Source: Streptomyces asiaticus (GTDB taxonomy: Bacteria > Actinomycetota > Actinomycetes > Streptomycetales > Streptomycetaceae). From it: DNA of 64,000 nucleotides. Below the pieces are notes generated by a model. The model was not told where the DNA came from, made no database searches, and saw only the letters and a list, made by a program, of their open reading frames with translations. The stretch covers positions 9,424,001-9,488,000 of the forward strand of contig NZ_JAGSHX010000006.1 of the NCBI RefSeq assembly GCF_018138715.1, read 5' to 3'. The position numbers and the translations under genes are program-made. This document shows positions 46,928 to 55,391 of this stretch, one piece after another; position 1 is the stretch's first letter; every line of letters begins with the position of its first letter.

Positions 46928-48106
46928 TCACGCCCCGCCCTTCTCGCGCTCCACGGCCGCCACCGTCTCCTCCAGCGCCTGGCGGTCCGCACGCGCGTTC
47001 GCCCGGTCCTGGGCCGAGGCGTCGGTGACATCGAGGAAGATCTGATCGGCGTGCGGCCAGAACTCCGCCATCGCCGTCTTGACGCGCACCAGAACCTCCT
47101 CGACCTCCTCGCTGTCGAGTCCGGGGACGAGGTCGACCCGGGCCGCCACCAGCGTCGAGTCATTGCCCAGACGCATCGTCAGCAGTGTGGTCACGGTGTC
47201 GATCTCCGGCTGCGCCTCGAGGAACCGGCGGAGCTCCTGGCGCTGGACCGGGTCGATCGCCTCACCGATGAGCCGCCCGCGCGACTCCCTGGCCAGCCGG
47301 TAGGCCACATAGACCAGCAGCGCCCCGATCAGGAAGGAGGCCGTGGCCTCGTAGACCACCTGGCCGGTGACCATGTGCAGCCACATGCCGAGCAGGGCGA
47401 ACACCACGCCGAGACAGGCGGTGGAGTCCTCGGCCAGAACGGTGCGCAGCGTGGGATCGTCACCCCTGCGCAGCTCGGTCGCCATCCCGCGGCCCGCTTC
47501 CCGGGCGTGCTGGCGCACCTGGACCAGCGCCCGGACCAGCGACGAGCCCTCGGCGATGAGCGCCACGCCCAGGACCCCGAGGCCCACCAGATAGCCGCTG
47601 TGGTCCTCGGAGCTGCCCGCGCTCAGCGCCTCGGCACCCTGGAAGAAGGAGAAGCAGCCGCCCATGACGAAGATGCCGACAGCGGCCAGCAGCGCCCAGA
47701 AGTAGCGCTCCTTGCCGTAGCCGAACGGGTGCTGCTCGTCGGGGGCCCGCCTGCTGCGTTTGAGTGAGGCGAGCAGGAACACCTCATTGAGGCTGTCCGC
47801 GATGGAGTGAGCGGCCTCCGAGAGCAGCGCGGGGGAGCCGGCGAAGATCCCGCCGACGGCCTTGGCCAGCGCGATCACCAGATTGGCGCCGAGGGCGACG
47901 AAGACGGTGACGGCGGTCCGGGCGTCCTGGCCCTGCCGCGCGCCGGACCCGTCCGGCCCGTGGTCGCTGTCCGGTCCGTGGTCTCTGTCCTGCGCGTCCT
48001 GCGCGTCCGGTGCGCGCGAGGTCTCCGGCGGGTCCGGCGTATGCGGCGCACGCGGCGTACGCGGTGTCCCGTGCCGGTCGGAGGAGTGTGTGGTGGAACG
48101 GCTCAT
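46928..48106 (-). CDS. Cation diffusion facilitator (CDF) metal transporter
   Basis: The 392-residue protein has a hydrophilic, Asp/Pro-rich N-terminus of about 65 residues with repeated DHGPDS-like runs. Six membrane helices follow, with SEAAHSIADSLNEVFLLASL and a later TVLAEDSTACLGVVFALLGM, positions where CDF proteins hold His and Asp metal ligands. The C-terminal cytosolic domain (LEAQPEIDTVTTLLTMRLGN) is the usual ferredoxin-like dimer. It would export zinc, cobalt or another divalent metal with proton exchange. A 14-bp palindrome lies about 90 bp upstream of its start. Confidence 0.9.
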   Translation of the reverse strand: MSRSTTHSSDRHGTPRTPRAPHTPDPPETSRAPDAQDAQDRDHGPDSDHGPDGSGARQGQDARTAVTVFVALGANLVIALAKAVGGIFAGSPALLSEAAHSIADSLNEVFLLASLKRSRRAPDEQHPFGYGKERYFWALLAAVGIFVMGGCFSFFQGAEALSAGSSEDHSGYLVGLGVLGVALIAEGSSLVRALVQVRQHAREAGRGMATELRRGDDPTLRTVLAEDSTACLGVVFALLGMWLHMVTGQVVYEATASFLIGALLVYVAYRLARESRGRLIGEAIDPVQRQELRRFLEAQPEIDTVTTLLTMRLGNDSTLVAARVDLVPGLDSEEVEEVLVRVKTAMAEFWPHADQIFLDVTDASAQDRANARADRQALEETVAAVEREKGGA

Positions 48107-48195
48107 CGGCGGGAAACTCCGTAGGCGGGAAGTCCGTGCCGTCCTGATGGCCCTCTCCGCCGGGGCGGCCGGACGGCCTGTCCCCTTCGCGTGTG

Positions 48196-48209
48196 TCCCG
48201 ATATCGGGA
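48196..48209. promoter_or_regulatory. 14-bp palindrome upstream of the CDF gene
   Basis: TCCCGATATCGGGA is a perfect palindrome about 90 bp before the CDF start, flanked by GTGTG and CACAC-like arms. It may be an operator for a metal or stress regulator. Which regulator cannot be told. Confidence 0.4.
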
Positions 48210-48236
48210 CCTCAATCGTGACACGCCCGCCCGAGG

Positions 48237-48278
48237 GAGCGCGCCCCGCCGGACCCATCCGGTCCACGGGGCGCGCTC
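48237..48278. terminator. Hairpin terminator
   Basis: GAGCGCGCCCCG (48237-48248) pairs perfectly with CGGGGCGCGCTC (48267-48278), a 12-bp stem whose loop holds a second small stem (CCGGA/TCCGG). It ends 7 bp past the stop of the membrane protein gene at 48286 and upstream of the CDF promoter. Confidence 0.75.
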
Positions 48279-48285
48279 GGATGGG

Positions 48286-48885
48286 TCAGCCTGCCGGGGT
48301 GTTCGGGGACGCGGGCACCTTCGGCAGGGCGCTGAAGATGTCGAGCCCCATGGCGGCGGCGATCAGCAGACCGATCACGCCCAGCGCCACCGCTCCCCAG
48401 GCCACCGCGGTCACCCAGGGCGCCCCGGCCGTGACGGGCCGCCGCTGCCGCAGCAGCACCACGGCGGCGATCACCACGGCGACCAGCGCGAACAGCCCGT
48501 TGACGAGGGCTGTGGTGTGCCACGGAGTGCCGTACACCGCGGAGATCTGATCGGCGGCCGACCCGGACTGGGCCTTGATCTGGCCGGTCAGCTGCTTGCG
48601 CTCCTGGAGCATGGTGCCGAGCCAGGTGCCGGAGAGCGAGGCGAGTCCGAGGCCCGCGGCGACGACCGAGGCGGCGCCGGGGACGACGCCCGGTGTGGTG
48701 GCCGGGGGAGGGGCCACGATGTCGTCGTCGAGGCCTGATGCGTCCAGCGAGTCCGGGGTTTCCTTCGGGTCCGGGGTTTCCTGCTGGTCCGAAACAGCGT
48801 TCGGGACACCCTCCGCCGTGGCTTCCTCGGCTTCTGCGGGCTGCGCTGCGGTGTCGGTCGGTTGGTCGGTCTTGGTGGTGTCCAT
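48286..48885 (-). CDS. Membrane protein with acidic N-terminus
   Basis: The 199-residue protein has a hydrophilic, Glu/Pro/Asp-rich N-terminal 65 residues (DTTKTDQPTDTAAQPAEAEE), then about three hydrophobic helices: PGAASVVAAGLGLASLSGTW, ALVNGLFALVAVVIAAVVLL and AVAWGAVALGVIGLLIAAAM. It looks like small integral membrane proteins of Streptomyces with no known role. It is divergent from the permease at 49045 with about 160 bp between. I do not recognise a family. Confidence 0.7.
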   Translation of the reverse strand: MDTTKTDQPTDTAAQPAEAEEATAEGVPNAVSDQQETPDPKETPDSLDASGLDDDIVAPPPATTPGVVPGAASVVAAGLGLASLSGTWLGTMLQERKQLTGQIKAQSGSAADQISAVYGTPWHTTALVNGLFALVAVVIAAVVLLRQRRPVTAGAPWVTAVAWGAVALGVIGLLIAAAMGLDIFSALPKVPASPNTPAG

Positions 48886-49044
48886 GTGCCGCAACCGTAC
48901 GGACCGAAGATGAAAACTCACTGAGAAAGCGATGTCCTTCGGCCGGCGGCACCGGCCGGGTGGTGGCCGGCCGCGCCGCATACGCTGACCGAAGGGTCTC
49001 ACCGATGGCCGGGGACCCCTCTCGCCGTACGACGGGAGCACCCC

Positions 49045-51015
49045 GTGGTCTCCTCCACCTCTGGCGGCGCCGCCTCCGACGGCGGGGCACGGCACCGGCT
49101 GCGCGCATGGCTGCTGGAGGGCCTGACCGACATCGCCAAGCGCCAGCCCGGGCCGCACGCCGAGCCGGAGGGCGCACACCAGGGCCAGCGGTGGTGGCGG
49201 GTGATGTGCCTGACCGGTCTGGACTACTTCTCCACCCTCGGCTACCAGCCCGGTATCGCCGCCCTGGCGGCCGGGCTGCTCTCCCCGCTGGCCACCGTGG
49301 TGCTGGTGGTGGTGACCCTGGCGGGCGCGCTGCCGGTGTACCGCAGAGTGGCCGAGGAGAGCCCGCACGGCCAGGGCTCGATCGCGATGCTGGAGCGGCT
49401 GCTGACCTTCTGGAAGGGCAAGCTGTTCGTCCTCACCCTGCTGGGCTTCGCGGCCACCGACTTCCTCATCACCATCACCCTCTCCGCCGCCGACGCCACC
49501 GCCCACCTGGTGGAGAACCCGCATTTCACCGCGGTCCTGCACGGCCATGAGGTGGCCATCACCCTGATCCTGGTGGGAATGCTCGGGGCGGTGTTCCTCA
49601 AGGGGTTCACCGAGGCCATGGGGATCGCGGTGGCGCTGGTCGCCGTCTATCTGCTGCTCAACGCCGTCGTGGTGGCGGTCGGGCTGTGGCATGTGTGCAC
49701 CGCGCCCCATGTGATCCCCGACTGGTCCCAGGCGCTGGTCGCCGAGCGCGGCAGCCCCCTGATGATGGTCGGCGTGGCGCTGGTGATCTTCCCGAAGCTG
49801 GCCCTCGGCCTGTCCGGGTTCGAGACGGGCGTGGCCGTCATGCCGCATATCGAGGGCAAGCCGGGCGACACCGAGGAGCGCCCCGCCGGACGCATCCAGG
49901 GCGCCCGGAAGCTGCTGACCACCGCCGCGGTGATCATGAGCGTCTTCCTCATCACCTCCAGCTTCATCACGACCCTGCTGATCCCGCAGCGGGCCTTCGA
50001 ACCGGGTGGCCAGGCCAATGGGCGCGCCCTGGCCTATCTCGCCCATGAGTACCTGGGCTCGGCGTTCGGCAGCGTCTACGACGCCTCCACCATCGCCATC
50101 CTCTGGTTCGCCGGCGCCTCGGCCATGGCCGGACTGCTCAATCTGATGCCCCGCTATCTGCCGCGCTACGGCATGGCACCCCACTGGGCGCGCGCGGTCC
50201 GCCCCATGGTGCTGGTGTTCACCGCCATCGCGTTCCTGGTGACCTGGCTCTTCAAGGCGGATGTGGACGCCCAGGGCGGCGCCTACGCCACCGGGGTGCT
50301 CGTGCTCATCACCTCGGCCGCCATCGCCGTCACCATCGCCGCCCGGCGCGCCCGGCAGCGCGGCTGGACCATCGGCTTCGGGGTGATCTCGCTGATCTTC
50401 CTGTACACCACCGCGGTCAACGTCATCGAGCGGCCCGACGGCGTCAAGATCGGCGCCTGTTTCATCGCGGGCATCATGGCCGTATCGCTGCTGTCCCGGG
50501 TGGCCAGGGCCTTTGAGCTACGGGTCACCAGCGTGACGTTCGACGCCCTGGCCGAGCGGTTCGTCCGTGACACCGCCCACCGCAGGATCCGCTTCATCGC
50601 CAACAAACCGGAAAGCCGTGACCTGGTCGAATACCGGGAGAAGCAGCACCAGATCCGGGCGGACAACGACATCCCGCCGGAGGACGACATCATCTTCGTC
50701 GAGGTCACGGTGGCCGACCCGTCCGAGTTCGAGAGCGAGCTGCGGGTGTGCGGCGAGGTGGTGCACGGCCGCTACCGCGTGCTGACCCTCCAGAGCGCCA
50801 CCATCCCCAACGCGCTGGCGGCGCTGCTGCTGCGGGTGCGGGACATGACCGGGCAGCGCCCGCACATCTACTTCGAGTGGACGGAGGGCCATCCGCTGGC
50901 CCACTTCCTGCGCTTCTTCCTCTTCGGCCAGGGGGAGGTCGCCCCCGTCACCCGTGAGGTGCTCCGCGAGGCCGAGCCCGACCGCGGCCGCCGCCCCCAC
51001 GTTCACGTCGGCTGA
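49045..51015 (+). CDS. APC/KUP-like permease
   Basis: The 656-residue protein has about twelve helices. [20 protein letters not shown] and [20 protein letters not shown] fit the amino-acid/polyamine/organocation superfamily, and [20 protein letters not shown] is a typical helix-6 region. A cytosolic C-terminal domain of about 170 residues follows, ending RRPHVHVG. The long domain resembles potassium-uptake (KUP) relatives. Substrate could be an amino acid or K+. GTG 49045 is used. The stop lies in an 18-bp tandem repeat. Confidence 0.85.
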   Translation: MVSSTSGGAASDGGARHRLRAWLLEGLTDIAKRQPGPHAEPEGAHQGQRWWRVMCLTGLDYFSTLGYQPGIAALAAGLLSPLATVVLVVVTLAGALPVYRRVAEESPHGQGSIAMLERLLTFWKGKLFVLTLLGFAATDFLITITLSAADATAHLVENPHFTAVLHGHEVAITLILVGMLGAVFLKGFTEAMGIAVALVAVYLLLNAVVVAVGLWHVCTAPHVIPDWSQALVAERGSPLMMVGVALVIFPKLALGLSGFETGVAVMPHIEGKPGDTEERPAGRIQGARKLLTTAAVIMSVFLITSSFITTLLIPQRAFEPGGQANGRALAYLAHEYLGSAFGSVYDASTIAILWFAGASAMAGLLNLMPRYLPRYGMAPHWARAVRPMVLVFTAIAFLVTWLFKADVDAQGGAYATGVLVLITSAAIAVTIAARRARQRGWTIGFGVISLIFLYTTAVNVIERPDGVKIGACFIAGIMAVSLLSRVARAFELRVTSVTFDALAERFVRDTAHRRIRFIANKPESRDLVEYREKQHQIRADNDIPPEDDIIFVEVTVADPSEFESELRVCGEVVHGRYRVLTLQSATIPNALAALLLRVRDMTGQRPHIYFEWTEGHPLAHFLRFFLFGQGEVAPVTREVLREAEPDRGRRPHVHVG

Positions 51016-51085
51016 ACGGGTCCCGCGGGAGTGAACGGGTCCCGCGGAGTGAACGGGTCCCGCGGAGTGAACGGGTCCCGCCGAG
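51013..51085. repeat. Four 18-bp tandem repeats starting at the permease stop codon
   Basis: Units of TGAACGGGTCCCGCGGAG begin at 51013 (19 bp), 51032, 51050 and 51068. Each opens with the TGA stop codon of the permease, so the stop itself has been multiplied. No protein is assigned. Confidence 0.92.
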
Positions 51086-51123
51086 CCGGGGGCGGCCGCC
51101 ACATCGGGGCGCCGTCGGGTCTG

Positions 51124-52473
51124 TCAGGGCGCCACCGGCTCCGGGTCCGGGTCCACGGCGGGCAGGCTGTCCATGAACGAGCTCACCGAGAACACCGCAC
51201 GCCCCGGCCCCGGCGGGCCGTATCCGGGCGGCGAGGACAGCCCGAAGTCCTCGAGCGTCGCCCGATAGGTCTCCAGCAGCCGGATGTGGTACTCCAGCGG
51301 GGCGCCCTGCGGATTCTCCTTGCCCAGCGGTGTCGTCGGCTCCGGGCACCAGGTGGTGAACCGGGGCACGACCCCGTGCGACATGAAGAAGCGCAGCCCC
51401 TCGGCGGTGGAGTCGATCGCCTCGGCCACGGACGCGAAGCCGAGCGGCTGGGCCATCTCCACGCCCGCCACGAAGTTGGGGATCACATTCCGGGCGCCGA
51501 ACACCTCGGCCGAGTCCAGGATCCGGCGGTGCCACTCGTCCCGGCCGATGTAGCGCTCCTTGCCCGGGCAGTACAGCTCGAACAGCCGCCGGTCCCACAC
51601 CTCGAAGTTGGGGTGGTAGATCCGCACCCCGTAGTCGTGGAACCGCTGGACATCCTCCTTGGGCAGCGCCTGCGCCACCACCTTGCCGATCCAGCGGCCC
51701 GGGAAGCGCTCCTCGATGGCCTTCGCGTACTGGCCGTAGAAGTCGGCCTCGTCGCGGCCGCCCACATGCGAGGTGATGGCGCCGCCGGTGAGGGTGTACG
51801 CCTGCGAGGTGCGGGTGGTGTCATGGCGGTCGATGATCTCCAGCGCCTCCAGCACCTCCTCGACCGGCTTCACCCCGGTGTACGGGCGGCCCGCCGCCTT
51901 GTGCTGACGCCAGTTGTGGTTGATGTCGCAGTACTGGCACTCCTCCTTGGCACCGAAGTACTGGCACACCCGGAAGACCGTCAGATAGACCAGATAGCCC
52001 CACTGGATGGTCGGCGCGACCTCCATCACCGACTTGCCGTTCGACAGGGTGTGGCGGTAGTAGTCCGGCATCGGGGGCAGCCCCACATCGGCGATGCGCG
52101 CACCGTCCAGATACAGCCCCAGCGCACCGTCCTCCCCGGCCCGGACCACATACGGCGACGCGGGGTTGACGCGGACGGACACCACGGTGCGGCGCAGATC
52201 GTACGGCCCGCCGGTGAGCACGATCTCCTCGGGCGGCCGGTTGAGGGCCGCGGCGCCCAGTTCCGGCAGGGTGCGGTGGTCGAACGAGAAGATGAAGTAC
52301 GACTTCGGCTTGACGTCGCCGTCCTCGTTGCCGCTGAGCGCGGACTCGTCGAAGGCCATGCCGCCGCGCAGCAGGTCCTCCTTGAGCACGGCCTCCCGGG
52401 GCACCTGGGGGAAACGCCCCATCAGCCCCTCGATCAGCGCGGTTCGTCGCTCGCTCGCCATCTGCTGCACCAT
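51124..52473 (-). CDS. Radical SAM protein with CX8CX2C cluster motif
   Basis: The 449-residue protein has its cluster cysteines in FRVCQYFGAKEECQYCDINH, spaced CX8CX2C rather than the classical CX3CX2C. Before it, residues 1-170 form an unassigned domain with YFIFSFDHRTLPELG. After it are SAM-barrel segments: AYTLTGGAITSHVGG, GKVVAQALPKEDVQ and IPNFVAGVEMAQPLGF. The last glycine-rich and acidic blocks fit a radical SAM barrel with an early extra domain. A methylase, ring former or C-C bond enzyme is possible. Start is ATG 52473 or 52461. Confidence 0.85.
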   Translation of the reverse strand: MVQQMASERRTALIEGLMGRFPQVPREAVLKEDLLRGGMAFDESALSGNEDGDVKPKSYFIFSFDHRTLPELGAAALNRPPEEIVLTGGPYDLRRTVVSVRVNPASPYVVRAGEDGALGLYLDGARIADVGLPPMPDYYRHTLSNGKSVMEVAPTIQWGYLVYLTVFRVCQYFGAKEECQYCDINHNWRQHKAAGRPYTGVKPVEEVLEALEIIDRHDTTRTSQAYTLTGGAITSHVGGRDEADFYGQYAKAIEERFPGRWIGKVVAQALPKEDVQRFHDYGVRIYHPNFEVWDRRLFELYCPGKERYIGRDEWHRRILDSAEVFGARNVIPNFVAGVEMAQPLGFASVAEAIDSTAEGLRFFMSHGVVPRFTTWCPEPTTPLGKENPQGAPLEYHIRLLETYRATLEDFGLSSPPGYGPPGPGRAVFSVSSFMDSLPAVDPDPEPVAP

Positions 52474-52657
52474 CCCCCTGGCTCCGTACGGATGCGGTGT
52501 GGTTCCCGCGTGGGTCTTGTGCCGCTGAACACCATAGATCAGGACGGATGTTCGACTCCAGGGCGCCCGCTCCGGGCCCGCCCCGTGTCGGCCCCGGGCA
52601 CGCCCCGTGTCCCTCCGATGGGCGCTTCGGAGCCGGCCGATCTACGGTGGAAGGGCC

Positions 52658-53743
52658 ATGGCTGTCAACCGGCTCGGCATGGTCGTCCACCAGGCCCGCC
52701 CCACCGCCGTCGCGGCGGCCCGCACCGCCCGCGCATGGGCCGCCGCGCATGGCATCTCCTGCTTCGAGCTGGACGTCTGGCGTGGCGACCAGCCCCGGCG
52801 CAGCGCCCAGGAGGAGTCAGCGGCCGCCGGCCACCCCGATCTGATCGTCACGTTCGGCGGCGACGGCACCTTTCTGCGCGGCGCCCGGCTCGCCGCCAGG
52901 AACGGGGCCGCGGCGCTGGGGGTGAACGTGGGGCGGGTCGGATTCCTCACCGAGATCAGCGTCGACCAGGTGGAGGACGCGCTCAACGCCGTTCACGAGG
53001 GCCGGGCCACGATCGAGGAGCGCATGCTGCTCACCCTGCGGGCGTCCCGGCCGCTGGAGATGCCCGAGGGCATGGAGGCGCTGCTGCGCTACGGGCGGGG
53101 CCCCGTACCGCCCCCGCCCAAGGTCCGCCCCGGCCGCGCCCCCGAGGAGGTCGGCTGGGGCATTCCGCTGGATGTCAACGCCGTCAACGACGTGGTCTTC
53201 GAAAAGCTCGCCCGCGACCGCCAGGCCGGTCTCGGCGTGTATGTGTCCGCGCAGCTGCTCGCCTCGTACTCGGCCGACGCGATCATCGTGGCCACCCCGA
53301 CCGGCTCCACCGCCTACAGCTTCGCCGCCGGCGGGCCGGTGGTCTCCCCGTACCTGGACGCGGTGGTCTTCACCCCGGTCGCCCCGCACATCGCCTTCGA
53401 CCGCACCGTGGTGGCCGCGGTGGACGAACCCGTCGCCGTACGGGTGCTGCCGACCTCGGGGCAGGTGGCGGTCAGCCTCGACGGGCAGCTGCGCGGGGTG
53501 CTGAACCCGGGCGACTGGGTGGCGGCCTACCGGGCACCGGTCCGGCTGCGGCTGGTACGGCTCGCGCCGACGCAGTTCTACCACCGGCTGCGGGACCGCT
53601 TCCGGCTGGCCGACTCGCCCGCCGCCGACGCGGCCCCGCCGTTCTACCGCCCCAGCTCCCCGATCCCGCCGGACCTGGCACATCTGCGGCTGCCCCCGGT
53701 GCCCGACGACCCACCGGAGCCGGGGCCCGACGGCCCGCGCTGA
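52658..53743 (+). CDS. NAD(+)/NADH kinase
   Basis: The 361-residue protein has VTFGGDGTFLRGARLAARNG with the GGDG signature, VNVGRVGFLTEI, NDVVFEKLARD and IIVATPTGSTAYSFAAGGPV. These are the four conserved NADK blocks. It phosphorylates NAD to NADP. The internal Pro-rich stretch (RGPVPPPPKVRPGRAPEEVG) and the Pro-rich C-terminus of about 40 residues are extra. Many Streptomyces have more than one NAD kinase. Start at ATG 52658 follows GGTGGAAGGG. It is divergent from the radical SAM gene. Confidence 0.93.
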   Translation: MAVNRLGMVVHQARPTAVAAARTARAWAAAHGISCFELDVWRGDQPRRSAQEESAAAGHPDLIVTFGGDGTFLRGARLAARNGAAALGVNVGRVGFLTEISVDQVEDALNAVHEGRATIEERMLLTLRASRPLEMPEGMEALLRYGRGPVPPPPKVRPGRAPEEVGWGIPLDVNAVNDVVFEKLARDRQAGLGVYVSAQLLASYSADAIIVATPTGSTAYSFAAGGPVVSPYLDAVVFTPVAPHIAFDRTVVAAVDEPVAVRVLPTSGQVAVSLDGQLRGVLNPGDWVAAYRAPVRLRLVRLAPTQFYHRLRDRFRLADSPAADAAPPFYRPSSPIPPDLAHLRLPPVPDDPPEPGPDGPR

Positions 53744-53805
53744 ACGGGGCCGGACGGCCGGCGCCGAAGATGCGGGGAGCACGCCCGGATGCCAGGCTGA
53801 CCGGT

Positions 53806-54396
53806 GTGACAGCCCACGCGTTTCACAGCGACTTCGCGCTGCGTGTCAACGGTGCCGACCGCCCCCTCACCCTCGACCACCGGGTGACCCTGCTGGACGC
53901 CCTCCGCGAACACCTGGCGCTGACCGGGGCCAAGAAGGGGTGCGACCACGGGCAGTGCGGGGCCTGCACCGTCCTGATCGACGGGGAGCGCGTCAACAGC
54001 TGCCTGGTGTTCGCCGTGGCCGCCCAGGGCCGGGACATCACCACCATCGAGGGCGTGGCCGGGCTCGCCACCCCCGGGGAACTCCACCCGCTTCAGCGGG
54101 CGTTCCTGGACCACGACGGCTTCCAGTGCGGCTACTGCACACCCGGCCAGATCTGCTCCGCCATCGGAGCGCTCACCGAGGCCGCGCGCGGCTGGCCCAG
54201 CCATGTCACCGAGGACATGGCGGCCGGGGCCGGCGCGCCGGGTGAGCTGGACGCCGACGAGATCCGGGAGCGGATGAGCGGCAACCTGTGCCGCTGCGGG
54301 GCGTACCCCGGCATCGTGGCCGCCATCCGCGAGGTCGCCGGGGCCGACGGCGGCGGGGCGCCGGCCCGCGCCGGCGCGGCGGGAGGGGCGCGATGA
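53806..54396 (+). CDS. Molybdenum hydroxylase small subunit ([2Fe-2S], xanthine-dehydrogenase type)
   Basis: The 196-residue protein has the two [2Fe-2S] clusters of this family: GCDHGQCGACTVLIDGERVN with a further Cys in NSCLVFA for the plant-type cluster, and FQCGYCTPGQICSA with NLCRCGAYPGI for the second. It passes electrons between the Mo site and FAD. The order small, medium and large fits the PaoABC/YagTSR type of aldehyde oxidoreductase. No twin-arginine signal is seen. GTG 53806 is preferred; ATG 53770 is an alternative. Its stop overlaps the next start (ATGA). Confidence 0.9.
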   Translation: MTAHAFHSDFALRVNGADRPLTLDHRVTLLDALREHLALTGAKKGCDHGQCGACTVLIDGERVNSCLVFAVAAQGRDITTIEGVAGLATPGELHPLQRAFLDHDGFQCGYCTPGQICSAIGALTEAARGWPSHVTEDMAAGAGAPGELDADEIRERMSGNLCRCGAYPGIVAAIREVAGADGGGAPARAGAAGGAR

Positions 54397-55391
54397 AGCC
54401 CTTCGGCTACGAGCGCGCCACCGACCCGCAGGCCGCCGCCACGCTCGTGGCCGACTCCACCGAGGCGGTGTACCTGGCCGGGGGCACCAACCTGGTGGAC
54501 CTGATGAAGCTCGGGGTGACCGAGCCCGCCCTGCTCGTCGACATCACCCGGCTCCCGTACGACACCGTCGAGCACCGCCCGGACGGCGGTGTGCTCATCG
54601 GCGCGCTGGTCCCGGGCAGCCGCCTCGCCGGTGACCCCGGCATCCGCGAGCGGTTCCCGGCGCTGGCCGAAGCGCTGCTGTCGGGGGCCTCCGGGCAGCT
54701 GAGGACCGTGGCCACCACCGGTGGCAATCTGCTCCAGCGCACCCGCTGCGTGTATTTCCAGGACGTGACCAAACCCTGCAACAAGCGGCGGCCGGAGACC
54801 GGCTGTTCGGCCGTCCAGGGACTCCACCGCGACCTGGCCGTGCTCGGCACCTCCGACTTCTGCGTGGCGGGCCACCCCTCGGACATGGCGGTGGCGATGG
54901 CCGCGCTCGACGCGGTCGTCCATCTGCGGCGGGTGAACGGCAGCCCGCGTGCGGTGCCGCTGAACGACTTCTATCTGCTGCCCGGCGACACCCCGCACCG
55001 CGAGACGGTGCTCCAGCCCGGCGACCTGATCACCGGTGTCGAGCTGCCACCGCCGCCCGAGGGCGCCGCCATGTCCTACCGCAAGGTCCGCGACCGCTGG
55101 TCCTACGCCTTCGCCCTGGTGTCGGTGGCCGCCGTCGCGGCGACCGAGGCCGACGGCACACTGCGGGAGATCCGGCTGGGGCTCGGCGGAGTCGGCACCC
55201 GCCCCTGGCGGGCCCGGGAGGCCGAGCGGCTGCTGACCGGGCGGCAGCCGACCGAGGAGCGGCTGCGGGAGGCGGCCCGGGCCGAGTTCGCCCCGGCGCG
55301 CCCGCTGCCGCAGAACGCGTTCAAGATCGACCTCGCCGTGGACGTGATCACCGCGGCCGTGCGCGACCTCGTGGGAGGGCGGCGGCGATGA
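54393..55391 (+). CDS. Molybdenum hydroxylase medium subunit (FAD, extra [4Fe-4S])
   Basis: The 332-residue protein has the FAD-binding VYLAGGTNLVDLMKLGV and VATTGGNLLQRTRCVYF. The cysteine-rich insert CVYFQDVTKPCNKRRPETGC is characteristic of PaoB/YagS-like subunits, where it holds a [4Fe-4S] cluster not found in ordinary xanthine dehydrogenases. The rest has SYAFALVSVAAVAATEADG of the C-terminal domain. Start overlaps the small-subunit stop and end overlaps the large-subunit start, each by 4 nt, so all three are translated together. Confidence 0.92.
   Translation: MKPFGYERATDPQAAATLVADSTEAVYLAGGTNLVDLMKLGVTEPALLVDITRLPYDTVEHRPDGGVLIGALVPGSRLAGDPGIRERFPALAEALLSGASGQLRTVATTGGNLLQRTRCVYFQDVTKPCNKRRPETGCSAVQGLHRDLAVLGTSDFCVAGHPSDMAVAMAALDAVVHLRRVNGSPRAVPLNDFYLLPGDTPHRETVLQPGDLITGVELPPPPEGAAMSYRKVRDRWSYAFALVSVAAVAATEADGTLREIRLGLGGVGTRPWRAREAERLLTGRQPTEERLREAARAEFAPARPLPQNAFKIDLAVDVITAAVRDLVGGRRR

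Noticed and set aside
51031..53805. A 1121-codon plus-strand frame ending in the molybdenum hydroxylase small subunit
   Set aside because: It runs opposite to the radical SAM gene and through the NAD kinase in another frame. Only the last 196 codons look like protein of a known family.
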